Source: Thalassobacillus pellis
GTDB lineage: Bacteria > Bacillota > Bacilli > Bacillales > Halobacillaceae
Length of the DNA: 64,000 bases
Assembly: GCF_016908295.1 (NCBI RefSeq)
Contig: NZ_JAFBDO010000001.1
Span: forward strand, 682,001 to 746,000
Direction: 5' to 3'
Part shown: one piece after another, positions 10,630 to 18,764 of the stretch
Position numbering within the stretch: position 1 is the first letter of the stretch
Layout: each line of letters opens with the position of its first letter
Program-made: the position numbers and the translations under genes
Notes under the pieces: model-generated
Seen by the model: only the letters and a program-made list of their open reading frames with translations
What the model was told of the DNA's origin: nothing
The model's database searches: none

Positions 10630-10690
10630 TTGAAAACCTCCCCGGACATGCTATCTCACTATATGCGGGAAGGGAGGCGTATATGATGCT

Positions 10691-11734
10691 TCAGAATTGA
10701 TTGATTTTTTTCACTGCTGCTTTTTCGAGGCGGTTCATAATCGCTTCTCCGACGCCATGTTCCGGGAAGCTTTCACATAAAATCACATCGACATCCGATT
10801 TCTTAAACTCTCGTAATGCTTTATACAAATGGACAGCGATTTCTTTTAAATCATCACGGGAACCACAGGAGATGACTCGTTTATCGAGAAGCTGCGTCGC
10901 CAGTTCGCTGCTGGCAATCACACCTACCCGCGAACCTTCTTGCTCCAGGTTTTCCAGTTGATCCAAGAAGAAGCTGTCATCCCCATCAATGAGCCACAAC
11001 GGGGATTCCGGTGCGTAATGGGTATATTTCATGCCCGGGGATTTCGGCTGGTCCTTTTGATCAGCAAGGGCGGGGTCAACCATGACTTCCCCAGTGACCT
11101 GCTCAATTTGCTCGCGGGTAATCCCACCCGGACGCAAAATGACCGGAATCTCCCCTGTGCAGTCCACAACGGTCGACTCCAGGCCAACCCCAGTAGGACC
11201 CCCGTCAATTATACCTCCAATCCTTCCATGCAAATCTTGATAGACATGATCTGCGTCAGTCGGACTTGGACGCCCGGACCGATTGGCACTGGGAGCAGCA
11301 AGCGGTACAGAAGAGGCTTTCAAAACCTCTATTGCTACAGGGTGATCCGGCATACGCACAGCAACCGTGTCCAGTCCAGCCGTAACATTTTTCGCCGCTG
11401 TTCCGTTACTCTTCAGCACTAATGTCAATGGCCCTGGCATGAATCGATCGATCAGCTTCCTGGCCATTCCTGGAATGGAAGTGACTAGCATACCTATTTG
11501 TTCATATTCCGCTACGTGAACGATGAGTGGATTATCAGCTGGACGGCCCTTTGCCCGGAATATTTTATCCACAGCTTGCTCACACGTCGCATCCGCGCTA
11601 AGTCCATAGACCGTTTCTGTCGGAAAAGCCACGACTTCCCCTTTTTCCAGTAAACGCACTGCTTCATCAATTTGTCTGCTATAATCCGCTACAGCACTGG
11701 GATTTATTTTCCAAATCTTTGTTTCGATATCCAT
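10691..11734 (-). CDS. ywlC: L-threonylcarbamoyladenylate synthase (Sua5/YwlC type)
   Basis: Makes threonylcarbamoyl-AMP from threonine, bicarbonate and ATP, the first step of t6A37 modification of ANN-decoding tRNAs. The 347-residue protein has an N-terminal YrdC domain (about 15-205) with FPTETVYGLSADA, KGRPADNPLIVH and APSANRSGRPSPT. A linker and a C-terminal Sua5 domain (about 235-345) follow, starting after SPGMKYTHYAP. The start has AAGGAG seven bases before the ATG. Confidence 0.95.
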   Translation of the reverse strand: MDIETKIWKINPSAVADYSRQIDEAVRLLEKGEVVAFPTETVYGLSADATCEQAVDKIFRAKGRPADNPLIVHVAEYEQIGMLVTSIPGMARKLIDRFMPGPLTLVLKSNGTAAKNVTAGLDTVAVRMPDHPVAIEVLKASSVPLAAPSANRSGRPSPTDADHVYQDLHGRIGGIIDGGPTGVGLESTVVDCTGEIPVILRPGGITREQIEQVTGEVMVDPALADQKDQPKSPGMKYTHYAPESPLWLIDGDDSFFLDQLENLEQEGSRVGVIASSELATQLLDKRVISCGSRDDLKEIAVHLYKALREFKKSDVDVILCESFPEHGVGEAIMNRLEKAAVKKINQF

Positions 11735-11813
11735 ACTTTTTCTCCTTTTTCATCTGCTATATTCATTATGAAGTTTGCAGCAGAGGGAAGCAAGTGAAGG
11801 AGCTGTGCACAAG

Positions 11814-11929
11814 TTACCCACAACTTATACACACTACTGTGAATAATTTCTGTTAAATAATCGCTTTTCTACTTATTTATCCACATATATCTCATAAAAA
11901 GAGATGAAGTTATCCCCATAAGTGGATAA
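11814..11929. promoter_or_regulatory. DnaA-box cluster
   Basis: Six nine-base sites within about 115 AT-rich bases match TTATCCACA with at most one mismatch. They are TTACCCACA (11814-11822), TTATACACA (11825-11833), TTATTCACA on the minus strand (11838-11846), the perfect TTATCCACA (11877-11885), TTATCCCCA (11910-11918) and TTATCCACT on the minus strand (11921-11929). From established work in B. subtilis, the ywlC region is one of the few stable DnaA-binding clusters outside oriC. The last two sites lie inside the hairpin of the neighbouring terminator. Confidence 0.75.
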
Positions 11930-11936
11930 CTTCATC
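11903..11936 (-). terminator. Terminator of the GNAT-like gene, built from DnaA boxes
   Basis: Perfect 13 bp stem GATGAAGTTATCC/GGATAACTTCATC with an 8-base loop, then TCTTTTTATG on the minus strand. It overlaps the TGA stop of the preceding gene. Confidence 0.85.
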
Positions 11937-12330
11937 TTCCCGTACTGTATTCCCATAAACGCTGCCCCGCCTGCTCTGTGTCTGAACCCTGACATTTGAA
12001 ATCGAAATGTTCCAACAGCGCGTCTAATTGCTCCGTATGACTGGTTACACGGATCGTTTTCCAATCCGATTCATCCATTTGCGCAATGATGGTATGAAAA
12101 ATCACCAGCAGCAATTCAGGTGTCGCCTGTAAGAATAGTGTAAGCTGTTTCAATTTTGCACAATAATCATCCACAGGTACTAAGAGATAGCTGCCAATAG
12201 AGACATCGCCTTCCCTTATCAAAAAACCATGCTCAAGTAGTTTATCACGCTCGAATCCCTCATTGGCCGGATGATTATATTTGATTGCAATCCGATTCCA
12301 ATGTGCGTCATCTATTTTTACAATTTCCAT
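11932..12330 (-). CDS. Degenerate GNAT-like protein at the ywlB position
   Basis: A 132-residue protein of unsure function. The position between spoIIR and ywlC is where B. subtilis carries ywlA and the acetyltransferase ywlB. The C-terminal LDALLEHFDFK resembles the end of GNAT folds, but the acetyl-CoA loop (R/Q-x-x-G-x-G/A) is not visible. It may therefore be a catalytically dead relative or an unrelated family. The ATG at 12328-12330 has AAAGGGAGTG upstream; a GTG four codons earlier is too close to that site. Confidence 0.6.
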   Translation of the reverse strand: MEIVKIDDAHWNRIAIKYNHPANEGFERDKLLEHGFLIREGDVSIGSYLLVPVDDYCAKLKQLTLFLQATPELLLVIFHTIIAQMDESDWKTIRVTSHTEQLDALLEHFDFKCQGSDTEQAGQRLWEYSTGR

Positions 12331-12386
12331 ATAGAAACCCACTCCCTTTCTATCATTACTCTATGAGAAAGGGTGGGTTTTATATG

Positions 12387-13007
12387 CTAAGAAAATATAT
12401 TCTTTATACCATTCCAGACTTTAACTAAGAAAAAATCAACTTCCGGCTCATCGGCTGGAGGCGCTTCTACGTTTGCCTGATCACCTGCTTCTGCAGCTGA
12501 AGCGACTGTTGCACCATCTGAAAAATCAAGGAAGCATAATGGCGGGAACAGGACACACCACCAGTTTTCGCCATTTCCTTTGCCTAGTGTAATCAGGATA
12601 GCTTCATAGTTGCCGGCAGGATAAACGAAATTGCCATAAAGCTTTGTCGGGAACTTAACACTATCATCATAATCAACCTGATAAGATTGCCCGCTTCCAG
12701 CTTCCTCTATCGTCGCCGCTACGATTCTTTCAATGTCAGGAAGACGGCTTTCGATCAGTTCTCTTGCAGCTTCAATGGAGGTGAGCTCTTCCACCCATTT
12801 CGTTATTTCCGCATTTACTTTGTCTCTTACTTCCCGCTTCAACTCCTGATCAGCCTTCTGATTGCTGTTTGCCAATATCCGAAGCCGGATAGCTTCATCA
12901 GGGATGACTTGAAAATCACTGGTGCTGCCTGCCTCAATCGAACGGTAAGATGGATCAGATATAAAAAGGAATGATAGAATCATGAATAAAATAAGTGCAC
13001 GTTTCAT
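12387..13007 (-). CDS. spoIIR: Stage II sporulation protein R
   Basis: Forespore-made signalling protein secreted to the intermembrane space, where it triggers SpoIIGA to cleave pro-sigma-E in the mother cell. The 206-residue protein has a signal-anchor (ALILFMILSFLFI, about 4-16). The conserved family core includes VIPDEAIRLRILANSN and a C-terminal region with YGNFVYPAGNYEAILITLG and the ENWWCVLFPPLCF block. The tail after about 165 is acidic and Ala-rich. A sigma-F-like promoter precedes it. Confidence 0.95.
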   Translation of the reverse strand: MKRALILFMILSFLFISDPSYRSIEAGSTSDFQVIPDEAIRLRILANSNQKADQELKREVRDKVNAEITKWVEELTSIEAARELIESRLPDIERIVAATIEEAGSGQSYQVDYDDSVKFPTKLYGNFVYPAGNYEAILITLGKGNGENWWCVLFPPLCFLDFSDGATVASAAEAGDQANVEAPPADEPEVDFFLVKVWNGIKNIFS

Positions 13008-13041
13008 TTTGTTTCCCCTCTCCCATGACTTGTATGTTTCT

Positions 13042-13071
13042 AAGTATGGGCAGGGGAATGTAGTTTTAAAC
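13042..13071 (-). promoter_or_regulatory. Candidate sigma-F promoter of spoIIR
   Basis: GTTTA (13067-13071), 15-base spacer, then GCCCATACTT (13042-13051) on the minus strand, about 35 bases before the ATG. The -10 keeps G, A, A, T of the GGNNANANT pattern. spoIIR is sigma-F dependent in B. subtilis. Confidence 0.45.
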
Positions 13072-13078
13072 TCTTAAT

Positions 13079-13960
13079 CTAGCATTTTTCTTCTATACTG
13101 TTTTTCGCGAATACCATTCTTGGTTTTCCGTTGAGATCTTTTCGGATCTCTGCCTGATAGCCGGTAAGCGTGTCTTGAATCATTTTTTTTACTATCTCTC
13201 CCTGTTGATGACCAATCTCAAATACAATCAGGGAAGGGCGGAAATCGCAGGAACGGATTTGGCCGATGATTTCCCGATAAGCGGCAAGGCCATTTTCGTC
13301 AGCAAATAGAGCCAAGTGGGGATCAAATTCAGAGACCGTATCGGAGAGGTCCCCAGCTTCCGTTTCAGAAATGTATGGAGGGTTCGACACAATGATATCC
13401 GGGTTTGTATCTTCCGGCAGCGGACTTAGGAAATTTCCTTGATGAAAGCTGACAGATGCCTGAAGTTCTTCCGCATTTCTGCTGGCAGTCTCGATTGCTT
13501 CCGGGGATATATCTGTCGCATGCAGTTTGCTCTGCGGATGCTCCAGGGCAAGTGTGCATGCGATTGCACCGCTCCCTGTGCCGATATCAACTATGGTAAG
13601 CGGTTTTTCTGAATATATTTCCCCGATAAAACTTAGTACACCTTCCACCAGCTCTTCCGTTTCTTGTCTCGGTATGAGCACATGGGAATTTACATGGAAT
13701 CTGCGTCCGTAAAATTCCGAGTGGCCGATCAAATGCTGGACGGGGATTCCTGTCTCGGCATGGCGTTGCACATCATTTATAAAATCTTCACGCTTATCAC
13801 TTGGGAAAGAATCGCGCTCATATACGAGCATCTGTGTAAACGACATGCCTAGGTGATGCTCGAGCAGTATATCGCCGACACGCTCTTCCCGCTGATTGTT
13901 TTTTAAAAAAAGGGAAGCCCAGCGCCGGGCTTCCTGAATTGTTTTAAATGGTAGGTCCAT
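13079..13960 (-). CDS. prmC: Release factor glutamine methyltransferase
   Basis: Methylates the glutamine of the GGQ motif in release factors 1 and 2 using S-adenosylmethionine. The 293-residue protein has a helical substrate-binding N-domain followed by a Rossmann domain with VDIGTGSGAIA (SAM loop) and the diagnostic VSNPPYI. PRQETEELVE precedes the SAM loop. A GTG four codons upstream of the ATG overlaps nothing functional; the ATG fits the family start. It lies two bases from the prfA stop, a conserved pairing with its substrate. Confidence 0.95.
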   Translation of the reverse strand: MDLPFKTIQEARRWASLFLKNNQREERVGDILLEHHLGMSFTQMLVYERDSFPSDKREDFINDVQRHAETGIPVQHLIGHSEFYGRRFHVNSHVLIPRQETEELVEGVLSFIGEIYSEKPLTIVDIGTGSGAIACTLALEHPQSKLHATDISPEAIETASRNAEELQASVSFHQGNFLSPLPEDTNPDIIVSNPPYISETEAGDLSDTVSEFDPHLALFADENGLAAYREIIGQIRSCDFRPSLIVFEIGHQQGEIVKKMIQDTLTGYQAEIRKDLNGKPRMVFAKNSIEEKC

Positions 13961-13961
13961 T

Positions 13962-15032
13962 TTACTCACCAATCTGTTCCAGTTTTTTCGTTTGTTCTTC
14001 CATGATCAAGGAATCTAGAATTTCGTCTAATTTCCCTTCCAGAATCTGGTCAAGCTTCTGTATCGTAAGGCCGATGCGATGGTCGGTTACACGGCTTTGC
14101 GGGAAGTTGTACGTACGGATCCGTTCGGAACGATCACCGGAACCGACAGCCGACTTCCTATTTTCATCGTATTCCGCCTGTGCTTCCTGCTGGAATTTAT
14201 CATATATTCTGGCACGAAGTACCTTCATTGCTTTTTCCTTATTCTTGATCTGGGATTTTTCATCCTGGCAGGATACGACGACACCGGTCGGTTCGTGGGT
14301 CAAACGTACAGCAGACATTGTCGTGTTGACGCTTTGCCCACCTGGACCGCTGGATGCAAACGTATCGACACGAATGTCTTTGTCATGGATTTCCACTTCC
14401 ACTTCTTCTGCTTCCGGCAGTACAGCTACCGTTGCAGTAGAAGTGTGAATGCGACCGCCTGATTCTGTTTCCGGTACACGCTGGACACGATGCGCTCCAT
14501 TTTCATACTTCAGCTTTGAATAAGCCCCCTGTCCGTTCACCATGAAAATGACTTCTTTATAACCGCCTACATCATTTTGGTGGGATTCGATCACTTCGAC
14601 TTTCCACCCCTGCGTTTCTGCATAACGACTGTACATCCGGAATAAATCACCAGCAAACAAGGCAGCTTCGTCCCCGCCTGCTGCTCCCCGTACTTCCATG
14701 ATGACGTTCTTATCATCATTAGGGTCTTTTGGAATCATCAATACCTTCAGGCGCTCTTCCAGCTTTTCCTTTTGTTCCTGCAATTCCTGGATTTCTTCTT
14801 TTACCATATCGTACATATCATCATCAAGACTATCATCAAGCATAGTCCTGGCGTCATCCAACTGAGCGGTGACATCCTTATATTCACGATAGGCCTGGAC
14901 TGTCTCCTCAAGCCCAGCCTGTTCCTTTGAATAGTCACGTAATTTATTCGTATCACTGATCACTTCTGGATCACTTAATAGTTCATTCAATTTTTCATAA
15001 CGATCTTCTAATGTTTGTAAACGTTCTAACAT
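13962..15032 (-). CDS. prfA: Peptide chain release factor 1
   Basis: Reads UAA and UAG stop codons and triggers peptide release. The 356-residue protein shows the PxT-type codon-recognition motif in [14 protein letters not shown] and the catalytic loop [12 protein letters not shown], whose glutamine is the PrmC target. A GTG three codons before the chosen ATG is excluded because GAGGTGG is then correctly spaced to the ATG. The protein N-terminus [19 protein letters not shown] aligns with B. subtilis RF1. Confidence 0.97.
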   Translation of the reverse strand: MLERLQTLEDRYEKLNELLSDPEVISDTNKLRDYSKEQAGLEETVQAYREYKDVTAQLDDARTMLDDSLDDDMYDMVKEEIQELQEQKEKLEERLKVLMIPKDPNDDKNVIMEVRGAAGGDEAALFAGDLFRMYSRYAETQGWKVEVIESHQNDVGGYKEVIFMVNGQGAYSKLKYENGAHRVQRVPETESGGRIHTSTATVAVLPEAEEVEVEIHDKDIRVDTFASSGPGGQSVNTTMSAVRLTHEPTGVVVSCQDEKSQIKNKEKAMKVLRARIYDKFQQEAQAEYDENRKSAVGSGDRSERIRTYNFPQSRVTDHRIGLTIQKLDQILEGKLDEILDSLIMEEQTKKLEQIGE

Positions 15033-15062
15033 TCGATCCACCTCTTTCTCTATAACAGTATA

Positions 15063-15091
15063 ATTATATTATAGAGCCTTCTCAGTTACAA
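15063..15091 (-). promoter_or_regulatory. Sigma-A promoter of prfA-prmC
   Basis: TTGTAA (15086-15091), 17-base spacer, TATAAT (15063-15068) on the minus strand. The predicted leader is very short, only about 25 bases. Confidence 0.55.
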
Positions 15092-15148
15092 GATGACGGA
15101 TGGAGATATACTTTTTATGGATGAGATTTCACAGATGATGATGGCATC

Positions 15149-15196
15149 AAAAAAACCTGGAGCGGAATAATTATCAACTTTCCGCCAGGTTTTTTG
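15149..15196 (-). terminator. Terminator of the YhcN/YlaJ lipoprotein gene
   Basis: Stem AAAACCTGG-CGGAA/TTCCG-CCAGGTTTT with T-run on the minus strand. Confidence 0.85.
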
Positions 15197-15592
15197 TCAG
15201 CGTACCCTCACTCGAATATCGTAACGCGGCATTGCACGTTCAATAGCCTGTTTTATCTGGGCAATCCATTCCTGTTTATCAGCATCGGATAAATTTTCCT
15301 GCTCGATATTAGCAGTAACACGGGCAGTCGTGCTGTCGATGATGACTCGCTGTACTTCAACACCGGGAACACTTTCCGCCGCGCTCCTGATTAGTTCTCT
15401 GTCTTGCTTCAGCCCCCATGTGTCGCCGACATTCCGCATGGTCCTCGGATGATAATTATCTGTCGGGGCATCATTGGTAAAGTAAGCTCCCTGTTCGTCT
15501 TCGCTGACGCCACGGGAATTACCTTCATTACCGCCACATGCTGTTAAAACTAACCCTGCAAGAGCAATCGTCGCTATCCACTGTCGCTTCAT
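15197..15592 (-). CDS. YhcN/YlaJ-family sporulation lipoprotein
   Basis: A 131-residue lipoprotein. The N-terminus MKRQWIATIALAGLVLTACGG has a lipobox (LTAC) placing the diacylated cysteine at about 19. The mature part is short, hydrophilic and basic, with a C-terminal domain (about 65-131) containing RELIRSAAESVPGV and VIIDSTTARVTANI, as in YhcN/YlaJ proteins of spores and germination. The longer frame from 15724 lacks a ribosome binding site; AAGGAG fits the ATG at 15590-15592. The exact role is unknown. Confidence 0.8.
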   Translation of the reverse strand: MKRQWIATIALAGLVLTACGGNEGNSRGVSEDEQGAYFTNDAPTDNYHPRTMRNVGDTWGLKQDRELIRSAAESVPGVEVQRVIIDSTTARVTANIEQENLSDADKQEWIAQIKQAIERAMPRYDIRVRVR

Positions 15593-15689
15593 ACCTTCCA
15601 CTCCTTTTTCCTTAGCATGTCCGTGATAAAGGAGAATATGAGCGACTGCAGGAAATCTGCGGTAAACACCCGCAGCTCTGGCGCGAGTT

Positions 15690-15719
15690 ATCAGCGGAGC
15701 ACGGGCCAGAATCAGCGGA
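15690..15719 (+). repeat. Two ATCAGCGGA units 21 bp apart
   Basis: Perfect ATCAGCGGA at 15690 and 15711, the same core and spacing as the larger array at 24416-24527. Intergenic between the tdk terminator and the lipoprotein gene. Confidence 0.6.
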
Positions 15720-15773
15720 AGCAATTTTTATGTCGAGAAGCTGCGCTGCAAAATTTTATACTTTATCTAATGT

Positions 15774-15814
15774 AAAAAAGCCAGAACAGAAAGCGATAAA
15801 CTTTCGGTTCTGGC
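15774..15814 (-). terminator. Terminator of tdk
   Basis: GCCAGAAC-GAAAG...CTTTC-GTTCTGGC hairpin followed by TTTTTT on the minus strand. Confidence 0.88.
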
Positions 15815-15824
15815 ATCATTCTGA

Positions 15825-16448
15825 TCAGGCACGATTTTCAACAGTACGGCTGTTCACTTGCGGTTGCCTGGGTTTATTAGGTACTTCATGGTGATGTCGG
15901 CATCTTGGTTCGTAAGATTCTGAAGCTCCGACTAAAATAATTGGATCATCATAGGATGCTGGACGACCATCTATCAGTCGTTGCGTCCGACTGGCTGGAG
16001 ATCCGCAGATCGGGCATATAGCATTCAGCTTAGTGACCATTTCGCTTAGAGCCATTAATTCCGGCATCGTACCAAACGGCTCTCCACGGAAATCCGTATC
16101 CAGACCGGCTACAATTACCCGGACTCCTTTGTCGGCTAACGCTTCGACAACCCCTACAACTTCTTCATCAAAAAATTGCACCTCATCAATACCGACGATA
16201 TCCACTTCGTCATTCACTGTATCAAGAATATCCCTGGCATGGTCAACGGGCCTTGCGAGTACGGATGTGCCATTATGAGACACGATGGCATCCTCGGAAT
16301 AACGATTGTCTATTACTGGCTTGAATACCCGGACAGACAAATTGCCATATGTAGCACGACGTACACGCCGAATCAATTCTTCCGATTTCCCACTAAACAT
16401 ACTCCCGCAAATCACTTCGACCCATCCGCTTTGTTTCATCACATACAC
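15825..16448 (-). CDS. tdk: Thymidine kinase
   Basis: Phosphorylates thymidine to dTMP in the salvage pathway. The 207-residue type II enzyme has the P-loop [10 protein letters not shown], the Asp-Glu pair in [10 protein letters not shown], the lasso-type zinc site with [13 protein letters not shown], and the thymidine-binding [22 protein letters not shown]. The start is taken as GTG at 16446-16448, 11 bases after AAGGGAG. It gives M-Y-V-M-K-Q, which matches the B. subtilis N-terminus; the next ATG is 20 bases from that site. Confidence 0.94.
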   Translation of the reverse strand: MYVMKQSGWVEVICGSMFSGKSEELIRRVRRATYGNLSVRVFKPVIDNRYSEDAIVSHNGTSVLARPVDHARDILDTVNDEVDIVGIDEVQFFDEEVVGVVEALADKGVRVIVAGLDTDFRGEPFGTMPELMALSEMVTKLNAICPICGSPASRTQRLIDGRPASYDDPIILVGASESYEPRCRHHHEVPNKPRQPQVNSRTVENRA

Positions 16449-16495
16449 GTTACTAGTCGCTCCCTTCTCATACTGACGCAACTTCTTATACCGTT

Positions 16496-16592
16496 AGAAA
16501 AACTTGGCTTGTCGCCAAGTCTTAATGGCAAAAGCCTTCGTTTTACTTATACTTTATTCCTTTAACAAAGTTAAACTTTCTTAAAGTAAAAA
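16496..16592 (+). repeat. Dispersed multi-hairpin repeat R1, copy 1
   Basis: About 97 bases with AAAACTTGGC...GCCAAGT, GGCAAAAGCCTTCGTTTTAC, and the paired TTTAAC-AAA-GTTAAA and ACTTT-CTT-AAAGT stems. Related copies at 39917, 43644 and 60755 are in the same orientation. It lies just upstream of tdk. Confidence 0.85.
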
Positions 16593-16656
16593 ATAAGGGA
16601 GCTGCCGTCAAGCGTTCTGTGACGTCTGCGCCCCCTTTTTTTCCGCCTATTCGTAC

Positions 16657-16695
16657 AAAAAAACAGGCAAAAGATAGACAATTTGCCTGTTTTTC
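16657..16695 (-). terminator. Terminator of rpmE2
   Basis: AACAGGCAAA/TTTGCCTGTT hairpin followed by seven T on the minus strand. Confidence 0.88.
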
Positions 16696-16731
16696 GTGTA
16701 ATCAGCATAACCTGTATAGGAAATCCTGCTA

Positions 16732-16977
16732 TTACTTAATGTTGTATTTTTTCTTAAAGCGATCAACACGGCCGCCTTCTTTATCAGCTTTCTGCTTACC
16801 TGTGTAGAATGGGTGAGAAGCTGAGCTGATTTCTACACGGATCAACGGGTATGTGTTGCCATCTTCCCACTCGATTGTTTCTTCGGAAGATTGTGTGGAT
16901 CCGCTTAGAAATTTGTAATCAGAACTTGTGTCTAGGAATACAACTTTACGGTATTCTGGATGAATTCCATTTTTCAT
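16732..16977 (-). CDS. rpmE2: 50S ribosomal protein L31, type B (zinc-free)
   Basis: An 81-residue L31 paralogue. It starts [18 protein letters not shown] and lacks any cysteine, so it does not bind zinc. It has the type B insertion ([23 protein letters not shown]) and the conserved [10 protein letters not shown] near the C-terminus. B. subtilis carries the zinc-binding L31 at this rho-rpmE-tdk position and keeps the zinc-free form (YtiA) elsewhere under Zur. Here the zinc-free type occupies the constitutive locus. AAGGAG lies nine bases from the ATG. Confidence 0.93.
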   Translation of the reverse strand: MKNGIHPEYRKVVFLDTSSDYKFLSGSTQSSEETIEWEDGNTYPLIRVEISSASHPFYTGKQKADKEGGRVDRFKKKYNIK

Positions 16978-17116
16978 GTTCTTCCACTCCTTTTTGCCCT
17001 GAATCCTTTAGAAACAGAGTTATTGTAAGAGCCGTAATGGACAGACATTCTGTCCGTTCTCGAAACTCACATAGAATGATTATAACAGGGGCAGATTTTC
17101 AATGCAAGAACTTGTT

Positions 17117-18418
17117 CTACTTTCCTGAAACTTGCGGCCTTCTGCCCGGAGATTTGCCTTTCATTTCTTTGCTCATGATGTCGAAAAACTCTTCATTGTT
17201 TTTCGAAGCTCTCAGACGGCGGTTGAAACGTTCGGCGAAATCAGGGGCATCGGACATCGTTTTCCGGATCGCCCATATTTTTTCAAGCTGCTCTTTAGGA
17301 AGCAGCAATTCTTCTTTCCTTGTACCAGAACGAAGCACATCAATGGCAGGAAAGATCCTGCGCTCAGCTAGGCTGCGGTCAAGATGCAGCTCCATGTTTC
17401 CGGTTCCTTTGAATTCTTCGTAAATGACGTCATCCATACGCGAGCCGGTGTCGACAAGGGCTGTCGCCAGGATGGTAAAGCTGCCGCCTTCCTCAATATT
17501 TCTTGCAGCTCCGAAAAAGCGTTTCGGCCGGTGGAAAGCTGCCGGGTCGATACCGCCGGATAACGTCCGGCCACTCGGCGGGATGACAAGGTTATAGGCC
17601 CTTGCAAGCCTTGTGATACTGTCCATCAAAATAATCACATCGCGCTTGTGCTCTACAAGACGCATCGCGCGTTCTAGCACGAGTTCCGAAACCTTGATAT
17701 GGTTTTCCGGAACTTCATCAAATGTGGAACTGACGACATCGACATCCTCTGCAACAGACCGTTCGATATCGGTAACTTCCTCAGGACGTTCGTCTACAAG
17801 CAGGATGATCAACTTCGCGTCAGGATGGTTGATGGAGATACTGTTGGCCATTTGCTTGAGGAGCATCGTCTTCCCTGCTTTTGGCGGCGCGACAATCAAC
17901 CCGCGCTGGCCATATCCGACCGGGGACATCAGATCCATAATTCGGGTGGAAATGTTTTTGCTTTTCGTCTCAAGCTTCATCATCCGATCAGGATAAAGCG
18001 GTGTCAATGCTGGAAAATGGACACGCTCTTTCGCTGTTTCCGGATCTTCTCCGTTCACTGCATCAACGTGAAGCAGTCCGTAATAACGCTCGTTTTCTTT
18101 GGGCGGGCGGACTTTCCCAGAAACCTTGTCCCCGTTCCGTAAATCGAATCTGCGAATTTGGGATGCGGAAATATAGATATCCTCTGCGCTTGGAGAATAG
18201 TTGATCGGACGCAGGAATCCGAATCCTTCTGATGGAATGATTTCAAGAATACCATCCATGAACAAAAATCCGTCCTTTTCTGCCTGTGCCTTCAATATCG
18301 CGAAAATCAATTCACGCTTAGTCAGCTTTGCATAATAGGACACTTTATACTGTCTTGCTTTTGCATACAAGTCTTTCAATGTCAATGTTTCCAAATGAGA
18401 AATGGATAAATCTGCCAT
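17117..18418 (-). CDS. rho: Transcription termination factor Rho
   Basis: Hexameric RNA-dependent ATPase that ends untranslated transcription. The 433-residue protein has the N-terminal Rho domain (about 5-45, LKDLYAKARQYKVSYYAKLTK), and a cold-shock-like RNA-binding domain (about 50-125) with GFGFLRP. The ATPase core has Walker A VAPPKAGKTMLLK, Walker B VIILMDSITRLARAYN, and the Q-loop/R-loop region after SGRTLSGGIDPAAF. No large insertion is present. The ribosome binding site (GGTGAAT) is weak. Confidence 0.96.
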   Translation of the reverse strand: MADLSISHLETLTLKDLYAKARQYKVSYYAKLTKRELIFAILKAQAEKDGFLFMDGILEIIPSEGFGFLRPINYSPSAEDIYISASQIRRFDLRNGDKVSGKVRPPKENERYYGLLHVDAVNGEDPETAKERVHFPALTPLYPDRMMKLETKSKNISTRIMDLMSPVGYGQRGLIVAPPKAGKTMLLKQMANSISINHPDAKLIILLVDERPEEVTDIERSVAEDVDVVSSTFDEVPENHIKVSELVLERAMRLVEHKRDVIILMDSITRLARAYNLVIPPSGRTLSGGIDPAAFHRPKRFFGAARNIEEGGSFTILATALVDTGSRMDDVIYEEFKGTGNMELHLDRSLAERRIFPAIDVLRSGTRKEELLLPKEQLEKIWAIRKTMSDAPDFAERFNRRLRASKNNEEFFDIMSKEMKGKSPGRRPQVSGK

Positions 18419-18638
18419 AAATATTCACCACTCTAGTATTATTTTTTTCCATGCATACTGCTCCAATGCCCGACTACTCTATTTGAAAAGATAAAGGAAG
18501 GTTGCCGTGTAAACTGGCAAACTATTACTTTCCTGACAGGAAGATAATATTTTCCGAAGTGAAAAGAAGGTTTCTCGAAGCTATGTTTGGGAAGCTCATA
18601 GGGGTTTTCACTATTTGCCTGTTATTTAAACATTTATC

Positions 18639-18668
18639 ATTTTAACTCTTTTGATAGGATATATTCAA
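18639..18668 (-). promoter_or_regulatory. Candidate promoter of rho with long leader
   Basis: TTGAAT (18663-18668), 18-base spacer, TAAAAT (18639-18644) on the minus strand, giving a leader of roughly 210 bases before rho. The 346-base gap 18419-18764 shows no gene. A long leader would allow the autoregulation known for rho, but no specific structure was identified. Confidence 0.35.
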
Positions 18669-18736
18669 TAAAAACAAGAAAAAAATTCGGGGAATTTCAA
18701 CAAACAGGTTGACAGCAGTATGGAAAATAGGGATAA

Positions 18737-18760
18737 AGGAAGCCGCCGGACGGCTTCCTC
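18737..18760 (-). terminator. Terminator of glpX
   Basis: AGGAAGCCG/CGGCTTCCT hairpin right after the stop. The T-run on the minus strand is short. Confidence 0.65.
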
Positions 18761-18764
18761 CCTA

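Noticed and set aside
18419-18764. Riboswitch or T-box leader before rho and elsewhere
   Set aside because: No T-box consensus (AGGGUGGNACCGCG) or known riboswitch core was recognised in any long leader of the window.
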